A stretch of 64,000 nucleotides of DNA. Source: Piper betle. Lineage: Eukaryota; Streptophyta; Magnoliopsida; Piperales; Piperaceae. The notes below the pieces were generated by a model, which was not told where the DNA came from, did not search any database, and was given only the letters and a program-made list of their open reading frames with translations. The stretch is taken from positions 175,018 through 239,017 of the forward strand of contig JAURVB010014698.1 in the NCBI GenBank assembly GCA_033002965.1, given 5' to 3'. The translations under genes and the position numbers were made by a program. The stretch's first letter is position 1. Every line of letters begins with the position of its first letter. Positions 40,186 to 53,472 of this stretch are shown here, in pieces.

Positions 40186-43100
40186 TCACTGACAGATGTT
40201 TGCTTCTACAACCTTTCCTGAATGCAAGCAGTTGATAACCCAATTTACATGCTGCAAAAAAAAAAGTTTCACTCCAGAGATAAAAATTTGGAGAATGAAG
40301 ATTCTGAAGGAAATTGCCCCCAGTAAATTAAAACTCAAGTTGCGTACCAGTATTTTCAGCCTATGTTCTAAAACACACTGTCGTAAGTGGCGAGATGCAC
40401 AAGAATCATCTTCGATGACAACGGCTCCCAAAGAGTTTCTTCCACTCTTCAAGCTTTGGACTAACCAATGGAGTGTTTTGAACACTTGACCGCCACCCCG
40501 CTGATGATAGAATGTGTCAGACTATGCACACCACACGAGCAACAGCAGTTATGTACCATAAACTATTTGAGATTTATCATAGTACAGATTCAAGCAAAAT
40601 TTGCAGTTCTATTACTAAAATCTTATTACTAATTTCATGAATCCAGTATTATCAGCTACTTTGTTAGAAGTCACTGTCATCTGGATTCTCTACTCTTCTT
40701 ATGACAGTCCTTGTAATTTGTGTCTTTTCATAAGACACACGCTTGCTCCTTTTTGCTTCCTATTAGCCAAACCATCAATGTCAGCCCCACCCTAAGAGTT
40801 AAGTAGGAATGCTAGACCAAGACTGTCCAAAGTTGTGTATCTAAAACTTTCCGATCATTGACCAACAACACCCTAAGTTTTTATTCATAAACGGGACAAA
40901 AGGGTTCCTCAATCAGCATGTTGTGCTTAACTTCAAATAAAGGTACTTTAACTGCAATTGAACCTCCCACCCAAACTCAATGCAAGCACTGCAATAACAA
41001 CTACTAATTAGTAAAACCACCAGAAAGATACCTTTACAATTTTCACAAATGTAGTACAAAAACTTGGCTTTCCATAGAACATAATCCCAACTCCAGCAAA
41101 GATAGAATGATAGTTCACATGGAAAACTAGCTTCCCAGCTCTCACCTTGCACTCAGCTTCTTGATGTGATAAAATGACATAACTGCATGAATACAGTTTG
41201 TCATGATAAGATTGTTGTATACTGATGACATAAAGAACAGAAAAACCTTTGGCATACATAAGAATTAAAAACAACAAATATTCAACTTACTCTAATAGTG
41301 TCATAATGGTTCTCTCATAAAATCCATCATATTTACTATCACTAGAAATGTTAAAAAATACAAGGAACTGCATTTAATAAATACCATTCTCACCAGCTCT
41401 TCAGTCTGAAACAAATTGACACCAAAAAGACAAGAATAGGATACTATATAAACTCACACCAGGCATTGAATTATTTCAGCAATCACATAATTAACCGCTA
41501 TCACGTTTGATACCAGCAAATTTCCAAAAACTCTTTTAAATGTTCTAAGTCAAATACTATAAGGTTAATACAAAAAGGATAAGAAACCAATAATCCGACA
41601 GAAAAACCAAAAGAAGCAAGAAAAAGAGATAACTTACGTATTTGGGGATAAAAGATAACCTGCCTTCAGTGAATCAATTAGCCAATCGGTTCTTAGCAAG
41701 AGGGCATTTACTGCACATCCATATAGAAACGTAACAGTTTGGTTCTACATGCAAAATCAAGTACAAAGATTAATCAATTATTGATCGCTTAAAAATGCAA
41801 GAATCGAGGAAATTTCGCATTGAGTGTTCGAGGTGTTACAGTCATTTATGAAGTAAAAAGAACATTAGATGCTCCTTGAGTCTCCCTATTTACCTTCCCT
41901 GGAGATAGAACAAGTGGGAGGTCATCCTTCCCATGCCCTGATCTTTTCCCTCTTCTCATGTTCAGCAAAGGAGATGGAAAATCATTTAGAACTACACCCC
42001 CATTTTTCCTGATTGTCATCTCAAGCTCTCTCTCCTTCTGTTGGGAATATCCAGTGAGAAGAAATTTCAGTCCTTGGAAAATCTGTCTGGTCCTGACATT
42101 TCGCCAACAGCTGATCAAGTTGTAGCTTCCTTCTCTGATTTTAGGACTGCATCCAACGCCATCACCTCTCTTCCTTTTACCAAATGAGGCGCATGAACCT
42201 ATGAACATTTACTGGTAAAATTTGTGAAGCACAACAAATAAAATCAGATGTTTTTCAAGATAGACTATCCTTACAATTCTGATGTTCAGATGACTCCCTA
42301 TGTTTGGTATGATATTGGTGCACAGAGAATTCATTTTCTGCAAATCGGACTCTTTTGTTTGGGTCAAAAGGCTCAGAAGTAGACAGGCGCAAACATGAAG
42401 TGATATTTTCAAACGTGGGTTGAAATTGGTATCTAGCTCTCTTCTTGGCACTTTCCCGCCTACACTTATTTTCCTGCATCCTATTTCCTTCTGAGAGCTT
42501 TTCCCCTCCATCATTTGGAATAAGTTTGCTTGCACATAATCGACGTCGACATCCATGATTTAACACAATTGGTGACCGTCTTACTGCATTTCGTAAATCA
42601 CTGCCTGGTTTGTGTGGGTTTGACTCAGTCAACTTATGTTTCACAGGAGAAAGTTACTCCATCTCTCTATTACAGTTGTCTTCAGTGTTGCCATTATTTT
42701 TAGATCCAGCTAACCCTCGAATTTCAGCATCCTCTTCAGCTAAAGATGCATTATCAGCAGAAAGTTTTGGGTTGATCCCTTCTGCTGCATGCTCTGGAAG
42801 TTCTTTGTGGCAAAACCTATCTCCTAAATCAATCGTTTGTGTCAGCCCAAGCTTGCTGTAAGCTATGAGAGAAGCTAACTGCTTCCATTTTATTACAGGT
42901 TTAGCAGTGAGAGTATCCATTTTTGAGTCTGAACCTTCTGTTTCAACAAGTAGCCTTTCAGAATTTATGCAGTTTTCAAGAGCATCTCCCAAGCTTTTCT
43001 GGTAAAAAACATGAGGAACGGTATGCTCTTTGTCATTATCAGATGATATACTGCAGGGAACTATCGAACACAGAGGATCCACTGAAGAAAAGTTAGAGGA

Positions 43101-46100
43101 TCCAACAACATCTTGAGAAGTTAACATCTCTTTATTGACGAGAAGTGGATCTTTAGCTACTGGTTCAACTTCTGGCTTGTGGACCGAGCTTTCTTCTGTA
43201 GCAAGGACTATGGATTCAGAAATGTAGCTAACTTTCTCCTGGAAATATTTAGGAATGCCTTTTTTACCATTGAAAATCTCACGCGCATCATTAATAGCAT
43301 CCCATGCTTTTGTTACCTGATAAAAAAATTCAAAATCAGAAACTGCGATGATGAGAATTGTATGTTGTTTGATCTGATCATTCCTCAGATTTTGAACCAT
43401 GCCAAATTAAATATCACAAGGCTACTTTGACTACATCATTTTGCTATTCATCAAATGATATATTACCTAATTATTCTTTTCCTAGAAAGAACAAGAAAAT
43501 TAGTTGATTTGAAATCATTTAAAGGACAACAACAATGGCAGGGTACTAATATTTAAGAGTATTATCATGAGAAACCTCTCCAGTCCAACCACCAAGCCAG
43601 TGACTTCTGAAACGCTCCCCAGAAATACAATTTGCTCTATCTCCTGCATTCAAATCATTAACTGATTGAAATAAAAAACTATCTGAAGCAAGAAAGGGAA
43701 TCAGTTTCAGCATGAAATTACTAACCTCCATCATCAGCATCAGCATCCTCATTCCTGACCTTTGCCTGCAGCACAAACAATGAGTTGTCAAGAAAATGTT
43801 TTTAAATACTTGCTATCCAGATAAAATTATATAAGAAAAAGCAGCCATTTTTGCGAGTTAACCAACTGTTTTGTAATTTTTGGGGATAATGTCAATTTTG
43901 TTAATAGAAAAGAGATTGGGTGGATCATATTTCGAGCTGGATAACAAACTGTCAGGTGAAGGTAGTCTTTTTAAGTGGGCATGCCTTTTAAATTATGAAA
44001 CCAAAAATAAAAATAAAAAGTATAGAAGGGGAGCCGAATTATCTATCTCAAAGTTCAAACCCATGAAACAGTAAATAACCAAGAACAGAGAAATAAGATA
44101 AGGCATTTGGGTCAGTTGATTATATACGTCTATAAAGGTGGAATTGGATATTCAGTCAGAGAGGAATTCCCAAAATTACCCTTAGAAGGTCTTTGATACA
44201 ATTGAAGATGGAAGAATCAAACTGAACTAAGCACATATTACATAGAATTACAAAACATTCAAACATATAAAGATATTGGAAGAGCATTTTATACCTTTAT
44301 AACTACTTCTTTTTATGAATGTTGTCTCCTGCACCTAATACTTTGGGATCTGTACGCACGCTATTTCCCATGAATATTGCATTCGTATTAGAAGATGGTA
44401 CATCAAATAAACCATTCTGAAACATGGTATCAGGTTTCAAATGCAGCTCCTCGGTCTGCTTAGGCAAAAAACTCTATCACCTGACCTTTCTAAGTTATAA
44501 AAGCTATCTTTTACATCTTGTCGTTCAACTTTTCCATATCTGTTAAAGTATTAGGAACAAGGGAACCATTCACAGATGAGCTGCCCCCCACTTTAAGTCT
44601 GCACTTAAACTGCTTGCTGTTAATTCCAAACAATTATCTTCAACTATGTTAGCATCTCTATCAATGCCAGAATGTATCTGTAGGCCAACATCTTCGAAAG
44701 CTTCCTTCATGAAAATTTCATCTAATTCACAAACATCATTAGTTTCGTCCACTTCATGCAAAACGTCGGCAGAAATTTTGTCTATTTCACTCAGACAGCG
44801 CTCATTCCGTGCTTGTTTGATTTTAAGGGCAGTTTCTACTATAGAGGAGGCACAGGATATTTTGGATAGGGGCTCACTCTTCAATAATTCAGATATGGCC
44901 AATGCCTCGGATGCAGCTACAGCAAGCTCGACTGCATCATTAAATATTTCTTCTTGCTGCTTTCTGATTTTTTGTCAATACTTTTGGATCTGCACTTCGC
45001 AAGAATCTTAGGAATTGGTAGAGTGTCAAACTTTACAGGCTGCGGCCCAGGCACTATGGATACACCTGGATGTGCATATGTTTCCTTGTTATCCTGTTCA
45101 GATGTGACATGAACATTAGATGTTACATTGCCTCCTTGTTGAAGAGTATCCGTGATGGGGGATGCACTTTCTGGAACGATTAAAGATGACAGGTGCAAGT
45201 GAAATGATGGTAACTGCATTCCAACAAGATAAAATATTTAAGTAAAAATATGAATATAAGTGTACGAAATAAACAATCCAGTACAAAACAGATTGTAAGC
45301 GGCCTGAAGAGAACATAATTTTTCAAACAAGATTGTCATTTCAGCAATTCTACTTTCTGAAGCATAGGACAGAAAAATGAATTACATTTGCCGAGGAAAA
45401 TGTAGCTGTAGCCGTTGGACAAGTTTCACCTGATAAAAACAGGTGGAAGCTGCTGTATTCACTACCTTCCATTGAGCACAGAGGTCTTCCCGGAGTTTCA
45501 ACGTGACCTTTTTCATGAACAATAAGGTTCTGAGCACAGAAAATGAACCATAAAGAATAGTCATACACACGGGAATTCATAGTGTAAATCTATAAATAGA
45601 TAGTTCAGAATTGAACATGAATATTTAAAGAAGTGGCAACTAAGAAGAGCAATATTCAATTGGTTAACCAGCCGAACCCCTCTAGCTCATAATCTGAACA
45701 ATTAGCCTTCTAAGAAAAATCCTCGTTTAGACACAAATACAACAACATGACCGATCATGTCCAAAATAAACTGGCTTAGACATTATACCTTTCCAGAAAA
45801 CTGGGAAGATGTATCGGAATCCTCCGTTTTTCTTGCAAAGAAAACTTCTGATAGGGCTGCAGCCACGCTGGGAGCCAGGCGAAGTCCTGCAGGATGAAAC
45901 CTCCACAAATTGGTTACTCTCCAACTTCCACAAAATGGCAATTCGAATACACCCACACAAAATTAAAAGCAAAGTATGCTGGCTATCACGCAAGATGAGC
46001 TCAAAAAGTCTATCCAGCCTCAACAACAATCACCAAAACCCCAATCAGCCAAGTCTACCATCAGATCAAAACACAAAAAGGGCATAAAACAATTTCCGCT

Positions 46101-46245
46101 GCATCATATAATGGCGAGATCATTCATCTTCAAGCTCAAAAGAAAAGGGGGGAAAACCACTCAAACCATGTCAACATTAATGGATCGTATGAAGGGAGAG
46201 AGCGACCTCGGAGAACTGGGGAAGGCGAAAACCAGAGGCCGCCAT
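40186..46245 (-). CDS. Large plant BRCT-domain protein (DNA-damage-response type), with several frame breaks
   Basis: Resembles the large plant BRCT proteins annotated as DNA-repair factors (At3g21480/At4g03130 type, from memory). Exons: 46207-46245 (MAASGFRLPQFSE), 45789-45886 (DFAWLPAWLQPYQ), 45386-45529 (FHLFLSGE), 44295-45213 (AVELAVAASEALAISELLK), 43726-43765, 43576-43643 (RFRSHWLGGWTGE), 42275-43316 (VDPLCSIVPCSISS), 41894-42198, 41638-41744, one or two exons ending 41032, 40348-40500 and 40186-40251. BRCT 1 begins at FQGLKFLLTGYSQQ and continues with LYGCAVNALLLRTDWLIDSL. BRCT 2 includes FAGVGIMFYGKPSFC, GGGQVFKTLHWLVQSL and NWVINCL. Exon 45789-45886 is one base short, and exon 44295-45213 needs five one-base additions, each in a homopolymer, to stay open. 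The exon then becomes 924 bases with clean phases. Separately, an in-frame TAA lies at 42654-42656. The gene is either functional with consensus errors or an early pseudogene. The exons between 41032 and 41405 are uncertain. Confidence 0.82.
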
Positions 46246-47508
46246 TTCCAAAGGAGACGAGAAGATGGCGCCAAAGGGCATTCCATGCTGAACACTCGCT
46301 CATTTATTTGGCGGGGAAGGCATTCTCAAAGACCCCCGCTTTTACAATATAACCACGAAAATGCCACAACCCATGGGCACTCTAGTTCGAGTTGTATATA
46401 TATAAATATATTTGATAAGCTCGTTCGAATTGGAGTTGATTACAAGTAATTTAATCTATTTATGTATCAACTCTTCATTACCATACTTAAAGATAAAAAT
46501 TTATTTAAGAGGGCTAAGACTTTCTAACTACGCAAATGTTTGTCAACTTTTTGAAGTATGAAAACGGTTATATCTCATGGATGAACAGCCATTTAACACT
46601 ATAAGATCGCTCTAAATTTTGTATTTTAATGATAGATGTTGTATGGACTTCTACATCTTAGAACTCTATTTTATGATACTTATCAATCAAAAAACTTCAA
46701 ATTTAACCGATTAGATACAAGCCCAAGATCAACTTTTTTACATTCCAAGTTAAAATTTAGTTAACTAACTTATTTTAATCAAAATAAAACACTAATTAAA
46801 CTATGGTAACGCTACCTATCGATCAATTTATTAGATTGAATTGAGCACTTATCATCATGCTAGTACAACTTATCTTAGCCTAACCCTTGTACACATAGCA
46901 TCATTATCTATACCCATTGTTTAATGGCACAAAACTCATACTGGAGCCAACATATCATAAAGTATAATTGGCTTGAAATTGACTCCAGACCCATTCAAAG
47001 GCGTTCATATTAATTTTTTAAGTATGTAAATACAAATTTATATAAATTTAATCCATATTATTTTCTCGATGCTTAAAATTAATAAATATACAATTTCATT
47101 ACTTAAAAATACTTGTTTAATTATTTTAAAAGAAAAATAATATACTACGATTTAATTTGTATGCCATTACATGGAGGGTCAATTATTATATTAGTCGGCA
47201 TAGAATAATTTGAAGAGTTAAACGGAGAAGTAACAAAATCGCCAGACTTGGAGAGTTTCTAAAATTAAAAAGAGTTTTAGAACTATGCTTATAACAATTA
47301 CAATCATACTCATGGATTTCCAGTGAGAACAACTGAAAATTACTAAGATGAACGAGATCAACTTCATATTAATTAACATGTGTGCTAAAAGCCATTAGGG
47401 ACAAATAATTTTGATAAGTCTTGTTGTTGAAATAGAAAAACCTCATTGTACGCCAATAAGTGCACTTCTGAATGCAGGTCGCACAAAGCAACCCACAGGA
47501 CAGCTCAA
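46246..47508. other. Intergenic, upstream of the BRCT gene
   Basis: The first 100-200 bases should include the BRCT leader and promoter. The rest is AT-rich with no gene seen. Confidence 0.5.
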
Positions 47509-47516
47509 GTTAAGTT

Positions 47517-48418
47517 CATGGTTGCATAAATCGGAATCGGAATCGGAATCGGTTTTCCAGTGAATCGGAATCGGAATCGGAATCGGTCTGAATCGGCCAG
47601 GAATCGGTTCAGTTGAATCGGTCCAAATTAATTTAATCAGTTATATATAATAATTTGACAATTTATAATATAAATATATTAAAATTAAGTATTGATGTTA
47701 TTTTGATATTATTCTGTGTATTATAGTTTTTGATATTTTTAAATATTTTTTAAGATTTTTTTAAATTATTTCGAATTAATTATTATTTTTAACTCGAGTT
47801 AGACTCGAGTCAACTTTTAATTACAAGAATGCCACCGTGCGATTTTTACCCTCTCGCCGCCGCCGGCAGCCCGGTCGGCGGCGAGTCTCGCGGCGGCGAT
47901 GTCGGCAGCCCGGCCGGACGAACCGTCGGCGGCCCGGAGCCGGCGGCGGAGTCGGCGGCGATTCGTGCGTGCCCGATTCGGTCCGGCCACGGGTGGGCGG
48001 CGACGTTGCGAGGTCGGCGGCGAGGTCGGCAGCCCGGTCGGCGGCGAGCGCGGAGTCGGGGCCGCACGGCGGAGGCGGAAACCGGGCGGCGGCGGGCGGA
48101 CGAGCGGCGGCGGTGTCGGGGAGCGGGTTTGATTTTAGGTTTTTAAAATCCAAATTACCATTTTACCCATGCTTAAATAATTTAATAAAAATCATACCTA
48201 GGGTATTTTGGTAATTTCCTAAAAACCGATTCCGATTTAAATCGGCCGATTCCGATTCCGATTTAAATCGGTCGGAATCGGCCGAACTTGGCCGATTCCG
48301 GCCGATTCCGGGGCCGATTCGGGGCCGCCCGATTCGGCCCCGAAATCGGATCGGCGCGACGCCGATCCGATTTAAATCGGCCGATTCGGCACGGAATCGG
48401 CCGATTTCTCCAACAGTG
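47517..48418. mobile_element. TIR transposon (hAT-like) with perfect 8-bp target duplication and GC-rich core
   Basis: A 902-bp element flanked by GTTAAGTT on both sides (47509-47516 and 48419-48426). The left end is CATGGTTGCATAAATCGG; the right end on the other strand is CACTGTTGGAGAAATCGG, 14 of 18 matching. Inside each end lie many AATCGG hexamers, in forward orientation on the left (47530-47605) and inverted, as CCGATT, on the right (48220-48415). The two arms could therefore fold back. Between AT-rich shoulders is a roughly 300-bp core (47828-48130) made almost only of G and C in GGCGGC-like words. It is open in several frames but gives low-complexity Arg/Gly/Pro/Ala text. No transposase. 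The 8-bp duplication and CA...TG ends fit hAT. Confidence 0.8.
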
Positions 48419-48426
48419 GTTAAGTT

Positions 48427-49440
48427 TTGCCTGAGTTCCTCGTATTTATCTTATAATTCTAGTTAAGTATTTTGACGGCTAAACTAATTCACGTTTGAAC
48501 TAAGCCCATATTAGATTGAATTATATTCATTGACTTATAATTTTTTTATTTGTATAAATAATATATTTAAATTGAACATAATTTTTTACGTAGAAATTAA
48601 CACGTTCATGCACCAAAATTTTATATTATTATTTAAAGTTGTTATTTTTTTACTACCCTTTCATCAATTTATTAATTTTTCGAAAGCAATAAACCTAAAT
48701 ATTTAAAAAATATTTTTTTCAATACAAAATATTTGAACCATTGAATCCAGTCAATCAAACAACCGTGCATATTCAGCTTTGAATTGAGGTTAGTCACTCT
48801 TTTTAATTTTGTAATATTTTATAATGTTTTGCAAAAGCAGCTTATCTTATAGGCTTAATAATTTTTTTATTCATTACTATAACTATTTATTTTTAATTTT
48901 ATTATTTAAAAAATATAAGCATTAACAAATAGGATTGTTCAACTGGCAACATACTCAACTAGTAGGACGTCGAGTCCGAGCCAAGTAAATAAGCACTTAA
49001 AATGCTTCGAGTTTGAGCGAGCTTAATTTATCTTTACAAATGCCCTTATTTTGGACAATTTATATTAAAATATAATTTTAAATCCCAATTTTAACATAAT
49101 TACATATAAAGATAATTTAATTATAAGCACTTTTACTTAAAATTATAATTATATAATAATATTTTATAATTTAATTAAATTTATATAAAAAATTTTAAAC
49201 TAAATACGATCATAATTCATATCCTTTATATAAAATGTTAAACTTTGAGTTAAGCTGAATTATGTAGGTATAAGTTTAGGCTCTAACTCATTTAATATCA
49301 AGTCAAGCTCTAAATCTAGTTCGAGTGAGGGGACAATGGTTCTGACCTCCATTAACAGGGGAATATAATTGATTGTTACGGTTAATGTTTTTAATCTTTA
49401 CTAGTTTGAGCGCAATTGATACAGCAAATCCTCTTTTAAT
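48427..49440. other. Intergenic, very AT-rich
   Basis: No gene. Around 48950-49330 words such as AACTAG, TCGAGT, GAGCTTAA and GTTCGAGTGAG suggest a degraded relative of the 6820/38350 elements, but I could not define ends. Confidence 0.4.
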
Positions 49441-49722
49441 AGTGGATTAGTGAGCGAGCCAAACCGAGTCTGATGAGTTAAGGGGGTCGCCTAAAGTGTG
49501 CATACGTGTCGACACCAAAATGGCGGTTCCTTCTCCAACCGTCGTCGAGTACGACGGTCCCACCACGAAATTCCCAAAGCGGCGAATTTCGCGCTGCGAC
49601 GAGCGCCATTTTCGTTCCTCCCTCCCTTCTCCTCCTCCTCGACCTTCCCACCCATCCAACTCCTTCGCCTATTTCGTTTTCTTTGTGGAGGAGCATGCGT
49701 CGAACTGCAACAATCGCTTCAA

Positions 49723-52607
49723 ATGTCGGTGAGTTTTTTCTCTGATTTTTTCGCCATTTTTTTCCGATATTTTTTGTTGTTGTTTTCGCATTCGTCGTTG
49801 TTTTTACTGCCATTGTTGTTGTTGTTCAAAAATTTCTGTTGGATAGCGTTGCCGTATGTTGCTGGTCTCGTGGGATTTGTCTTCGTCGTCGCTCGTCGTC
49901 GTTGAAGAAGTTGTGTTGTAAAATTTTTGGAGTCGCATTTTGATGTTCTGTTTTTTGTGTTTGTTGTTTGTGTGCTTCGGGGTCTCATATGTTGAGATGC
50001 CGTGTGAGAGGGTTGTGCTATATGATCGAAGAACTCTTTAATTATTGTGTTCGTTTTCTGGATTTTGTCCACTGTTAACGAATCTGAAACTAGTTGAGAG
50101 GTCCTGTGCTTGATTTGTTTGGTTCTGCTTAAGAAGAGTCCGATGGCTGATTGTTGCAGAACGATGCTGCTCGTAAACAAACATTGTGTGTGGAATGTGC
50201 TATATATCATGCTAATCATTTGTTTAACCACAATGAATAATCCATGGAATCGCATCTTGTATTGAGATCAGGAATTATTGGGTAGAAGAGCACCGCAAGC
50301 TTACATATTTAAGAATTGGACGGATTGATACCAACATTGGTGTGGGATGGCATTTATATTTAGTAGTTCATTTCTATATGATTCGTCGTTGATAAATTTA
50401 AAGTAGGACTTACCAACGTGAATGTCAATGCATTATGCGAAGATAATGAAAGCTCTGTAAAGCCAAACCACACTATAGCTGAATTTGCATTAGCCAAAAT
50501 CAAATGTGCAAAAGTCTTGTTTGTAGCAAATAGCAATGATGAATTACGTATTTAGACACTGTTATTATCCAGCTCTTCCTCAACACATTAATTGTGATCA
50601 GGTTGATGTGCATACTTTGTAGATGCAGGCCTCAAGGGACCAAGATGATCTGGAGGCAGGGGCTGATCCCCCATCTAGTTTTCCCTCAAATTGGACAGTT
50701 CATGTTTCAGATGTGAGTTTTTTTAAAAATATTTGTTATTGGTAGTCGATGACCTGGTAAGAAGGTGAAGGTTATTCGTGATAGGTCATGCACATAAATT
50801 GTAATTATGATATAGATTTCCTTGCTATTTTCAGTAAAGAAAAAAAAAGGAACCTCGTGTAATGATCATGAATTATTAATGCTCATCAATTGTAATGACA
50901 TTATGGCATTTTAGAGCAATTGCATTTTTTCTCTCCAGTGTATAGATTGTATACTATTTTGCTTTGCCTTTGCCGTCTAACTAAGCTTTAAATTATTGAA
51001 TTCATAGACAGGACCAGATCTTGTTTACTTGATTTTTCATACTGTACTGCATGTATGCTCTACTTGTGCAGATAAAAACTTTGAAAATCAGCAACATCTC
51101 GATTTCTGTTTCTGAAGAAGATATCAGAGATTTTTTTTCATTCTCAAGTGAAATTTTTTACATAGAAATGCAAAGGTATTGATTTGTCTTGTAGGTTGCA
51201 TGCCATTTTTTTAGCACAAGTAGGTATTTAACTCCCACTTAATGCAGGGAATCCCAGACAAGTATGCTTGCTTATGTTACTTTCAAAGAATCAAAAGGAG
51301 CAGAAAGAGCAATGCTTTTAACGGTTTGTAACTGTCCTTTTTGTTTTGTGTTACCAAAGATAAGTGTGTAAGTATGTTTGATGTAGATCATTCAGTTGTT
51401 TATTAACATGTCTCCGACTGATCCAGGGAGCAATAATTGTAGATCGTTCTGTCACCATAACACCAGTTGAGAATTATAATTTGCCGCCTGAAGCTTTTTC
51501 TCAAGTTTATGTAAGTCATTAAATGTCAATTTATGGTGACTTGCACTGCATGCTCTTGATTCGAAATGTTTTGGTCCTCGGAGTAATGTTTTTTTCTGAA
51601 TGTTATCTACGGACCTTTGCACAATACCTGCGTTTTCATTTCCTTAATACGACAGTGCAAAAAATGCAATAGACGAATTAACTTTACTCTCTAAAATGCC
51701 ATTAGAATTTTATTTTTCCAACTGTTCTATTTTTATCGGCTAGTAGTTTTCACATCCAATCGCAGACGCCCTGTTTTTTTCCTGTGGCCATGTACTTAGA
51801 AGTTCATTGATTTGGATAGCAATGCATAAAACAAAGTTCTACACTTGTAGTAGTTCTTTGAACATTGAGTTAGAGTAACTCTGGTTCACTACTTACATCA
51901 GCTTATTTTATGAAGGAGAAGCCATATCATGCTGCCACAGACTCCGCTGTTGTGAAGAAAGCAGAGGATATGGTCAGCAGCATGCTTGCAAAAGGTCTCG
52001 TTTTAGGGAAAGACGCTGTCAACAAGGCCAAGGCTTTTGATGATCGACACCACTTGATATCTAATGCCTCGGCTACTGTAGCCTCAATTGATCGGAAGAT
52101 AGGAATTAGCGAGAAGCTTAGCACAGGTGAGATCATTCAAGCGGTGCTCTTGCCAACATTTCTAGTTGGCTTCCTAGTTTGTTTACCCGGTTACACTTTA
52201 TTTTTGCATTATTAGGGACTGCTGCAGTGAATGGTAAGGTCAGAGAAGTGGATGAAAAATACCAAGTGCTTGAGAAGACTCGGACAGCCCTTGTAGCAGC
52301 TGAACAGAAGGCCAGTATGGCTGGTTCCGCACTCATGAACAATAGGTTCGTCTCAACAGGGGCCTCATGGGTTTCAACTGCTCTAAACATGGTCGCCAAA
52401 GCTACTGAGGACGTGACGAATATGACCAAGGAGAAGTTGGAAAAGGCCGAGGAAGATAAGAAGGAAGGTTTGTGTACGGTGAGAACGGATATGGTGAATG
52501 AATTTTCTCGTATGCATCTTGACAATGAACCAATGATAGTTTCTTCCCAGCATCCTCCGGTGGTTCCTGATAACTCAAAGGATGACGATGAGCTGAACAT
52601 TTTGTGA
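49723..52607 (+). CDS. BPA1-like RRM protein (binding partner of ACD11 family)
   Basis: Plant RRM proteins of this family bind the lipid-transfer cell-death regulator ACD11 and are linked to defence and programmed cell death. Seven coding exons: 49723-49728, 50623-50712, 51072-51175, 51248-51323, 51427-51510, 51916-52126 and 52216-52607, giving 320 residues with all borders GT-AG. The RRM spans about residues 30-110 (IKTLKISNISISVSEEDIRD, FFSFSSEIFYIEMQ, MLAYVTFKES, AMLLTGAIIVDRSVTI), followed by the family signature TPVENYNLPPEA. The C-terminal half (VVKKAEDMVSSMLAKG, LGKDAVNKAKAFDDRH, LISNASATVASID) is helical and typical. The chosen start gives a two-codon first exon (ATG TCG) spliced to ATG CAG; the second ATG at 50623 would also serve. 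An overlapping upstream ATG at 49695 is out of frame. No frame break, even across a T8 run in exon 3. Confidence 0.9.
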
Positions 52608-52619
52608 AGTTTTTTGCTA

Positions 52620-53350
52620 CTCATCTTTCTTTCTCTTTCTTTTCTTTGTTGTGACAATCTGATCATCAACGGGTTTGTTGATGTTTGCAGGGCATGCGTG
52701 CATGTTGTGTTCTGCAATTTGTATTTTTTCATGTGAAAATGTGTCATAGGTTGTTTGAATTGTAAGAGTCTATGCACGGTCTTTCTCCTATGAACCTACT
52801 CGGATTCAATATCCAAGCATGGGGTACTGTTTGATAATTTGAATTGTGGAAACCCTCGAGGCTTGAGTCTAGAAAAAAAAATGCCGAGTCATATGCCATC
52901 TGATATCTCTGCTCGTTTAGATGAATTAAAACAAGCCCTTTTTTAAACAAAAAATGATGTGCTCTTCATAATGGGGAACGAATAAAACAAGCCCATACTT
53001 GCAATATGGAAGCTTCCTAACAATAAATGGTGAACGAATCGTCCCAACTTGCTTTCGGTGCCTAGTCCCAATTTCGTCCGCCACTGACAAATGTAGGAAC
53101 AAAAGTAACTTATATACGCATTTTACTACTACCGTAATTTAGCCGCATGATATAAACAGTATCGCATCATCTTTCAACTCGTCGCCGTGGAGTGTGGACT
53201 AGAAACATAAGGACAAGACAGAAAAAGACGAAAGGAAAGCGACGGGAACTTTCTCCACGAATCCAAGAAGTCGCTGATGCTGATCACAAATTTTCTTTAT
53301 AACACCTTGTGCCCCACGCACCAATTCCAATTTCTGGTTTCACAAGCCAG
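52620..53350. other. 3' UTR of the BPA1-like gene and spacer
   Basis: Starts with the pyrimidine-rich 3' UTR of the BPA1-like gene. No further gene seen until the TATA-like site at 53360. Confidence 0.5.
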
Positions 53351-53472
53351 GAAATTTTCTATATAATTAACCCCAATTCCAACTTAGTTAGGACAAAGAT
53401 CATCCAAGTCGTACAAAACCTGCTAGGCTCCTGCTCATTGAGTTCTTATCTCAGTTCTGTAGAATTTTAGAC

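Noticed and set aside
47829..48214. Long overlapping open frames in the GC-rich core taken as a gene
   Set aside because: Open in several frames on both strands because stop codons are rare in pure G+C; the translations are low-complexity Arg/Gly/Pro and lie inside a TIR element.
48950..49330. Third copy of the CTCGA-rich hAT-like family
   Set aside because: Similar words occur but I could not find matching ends or a target duplication.
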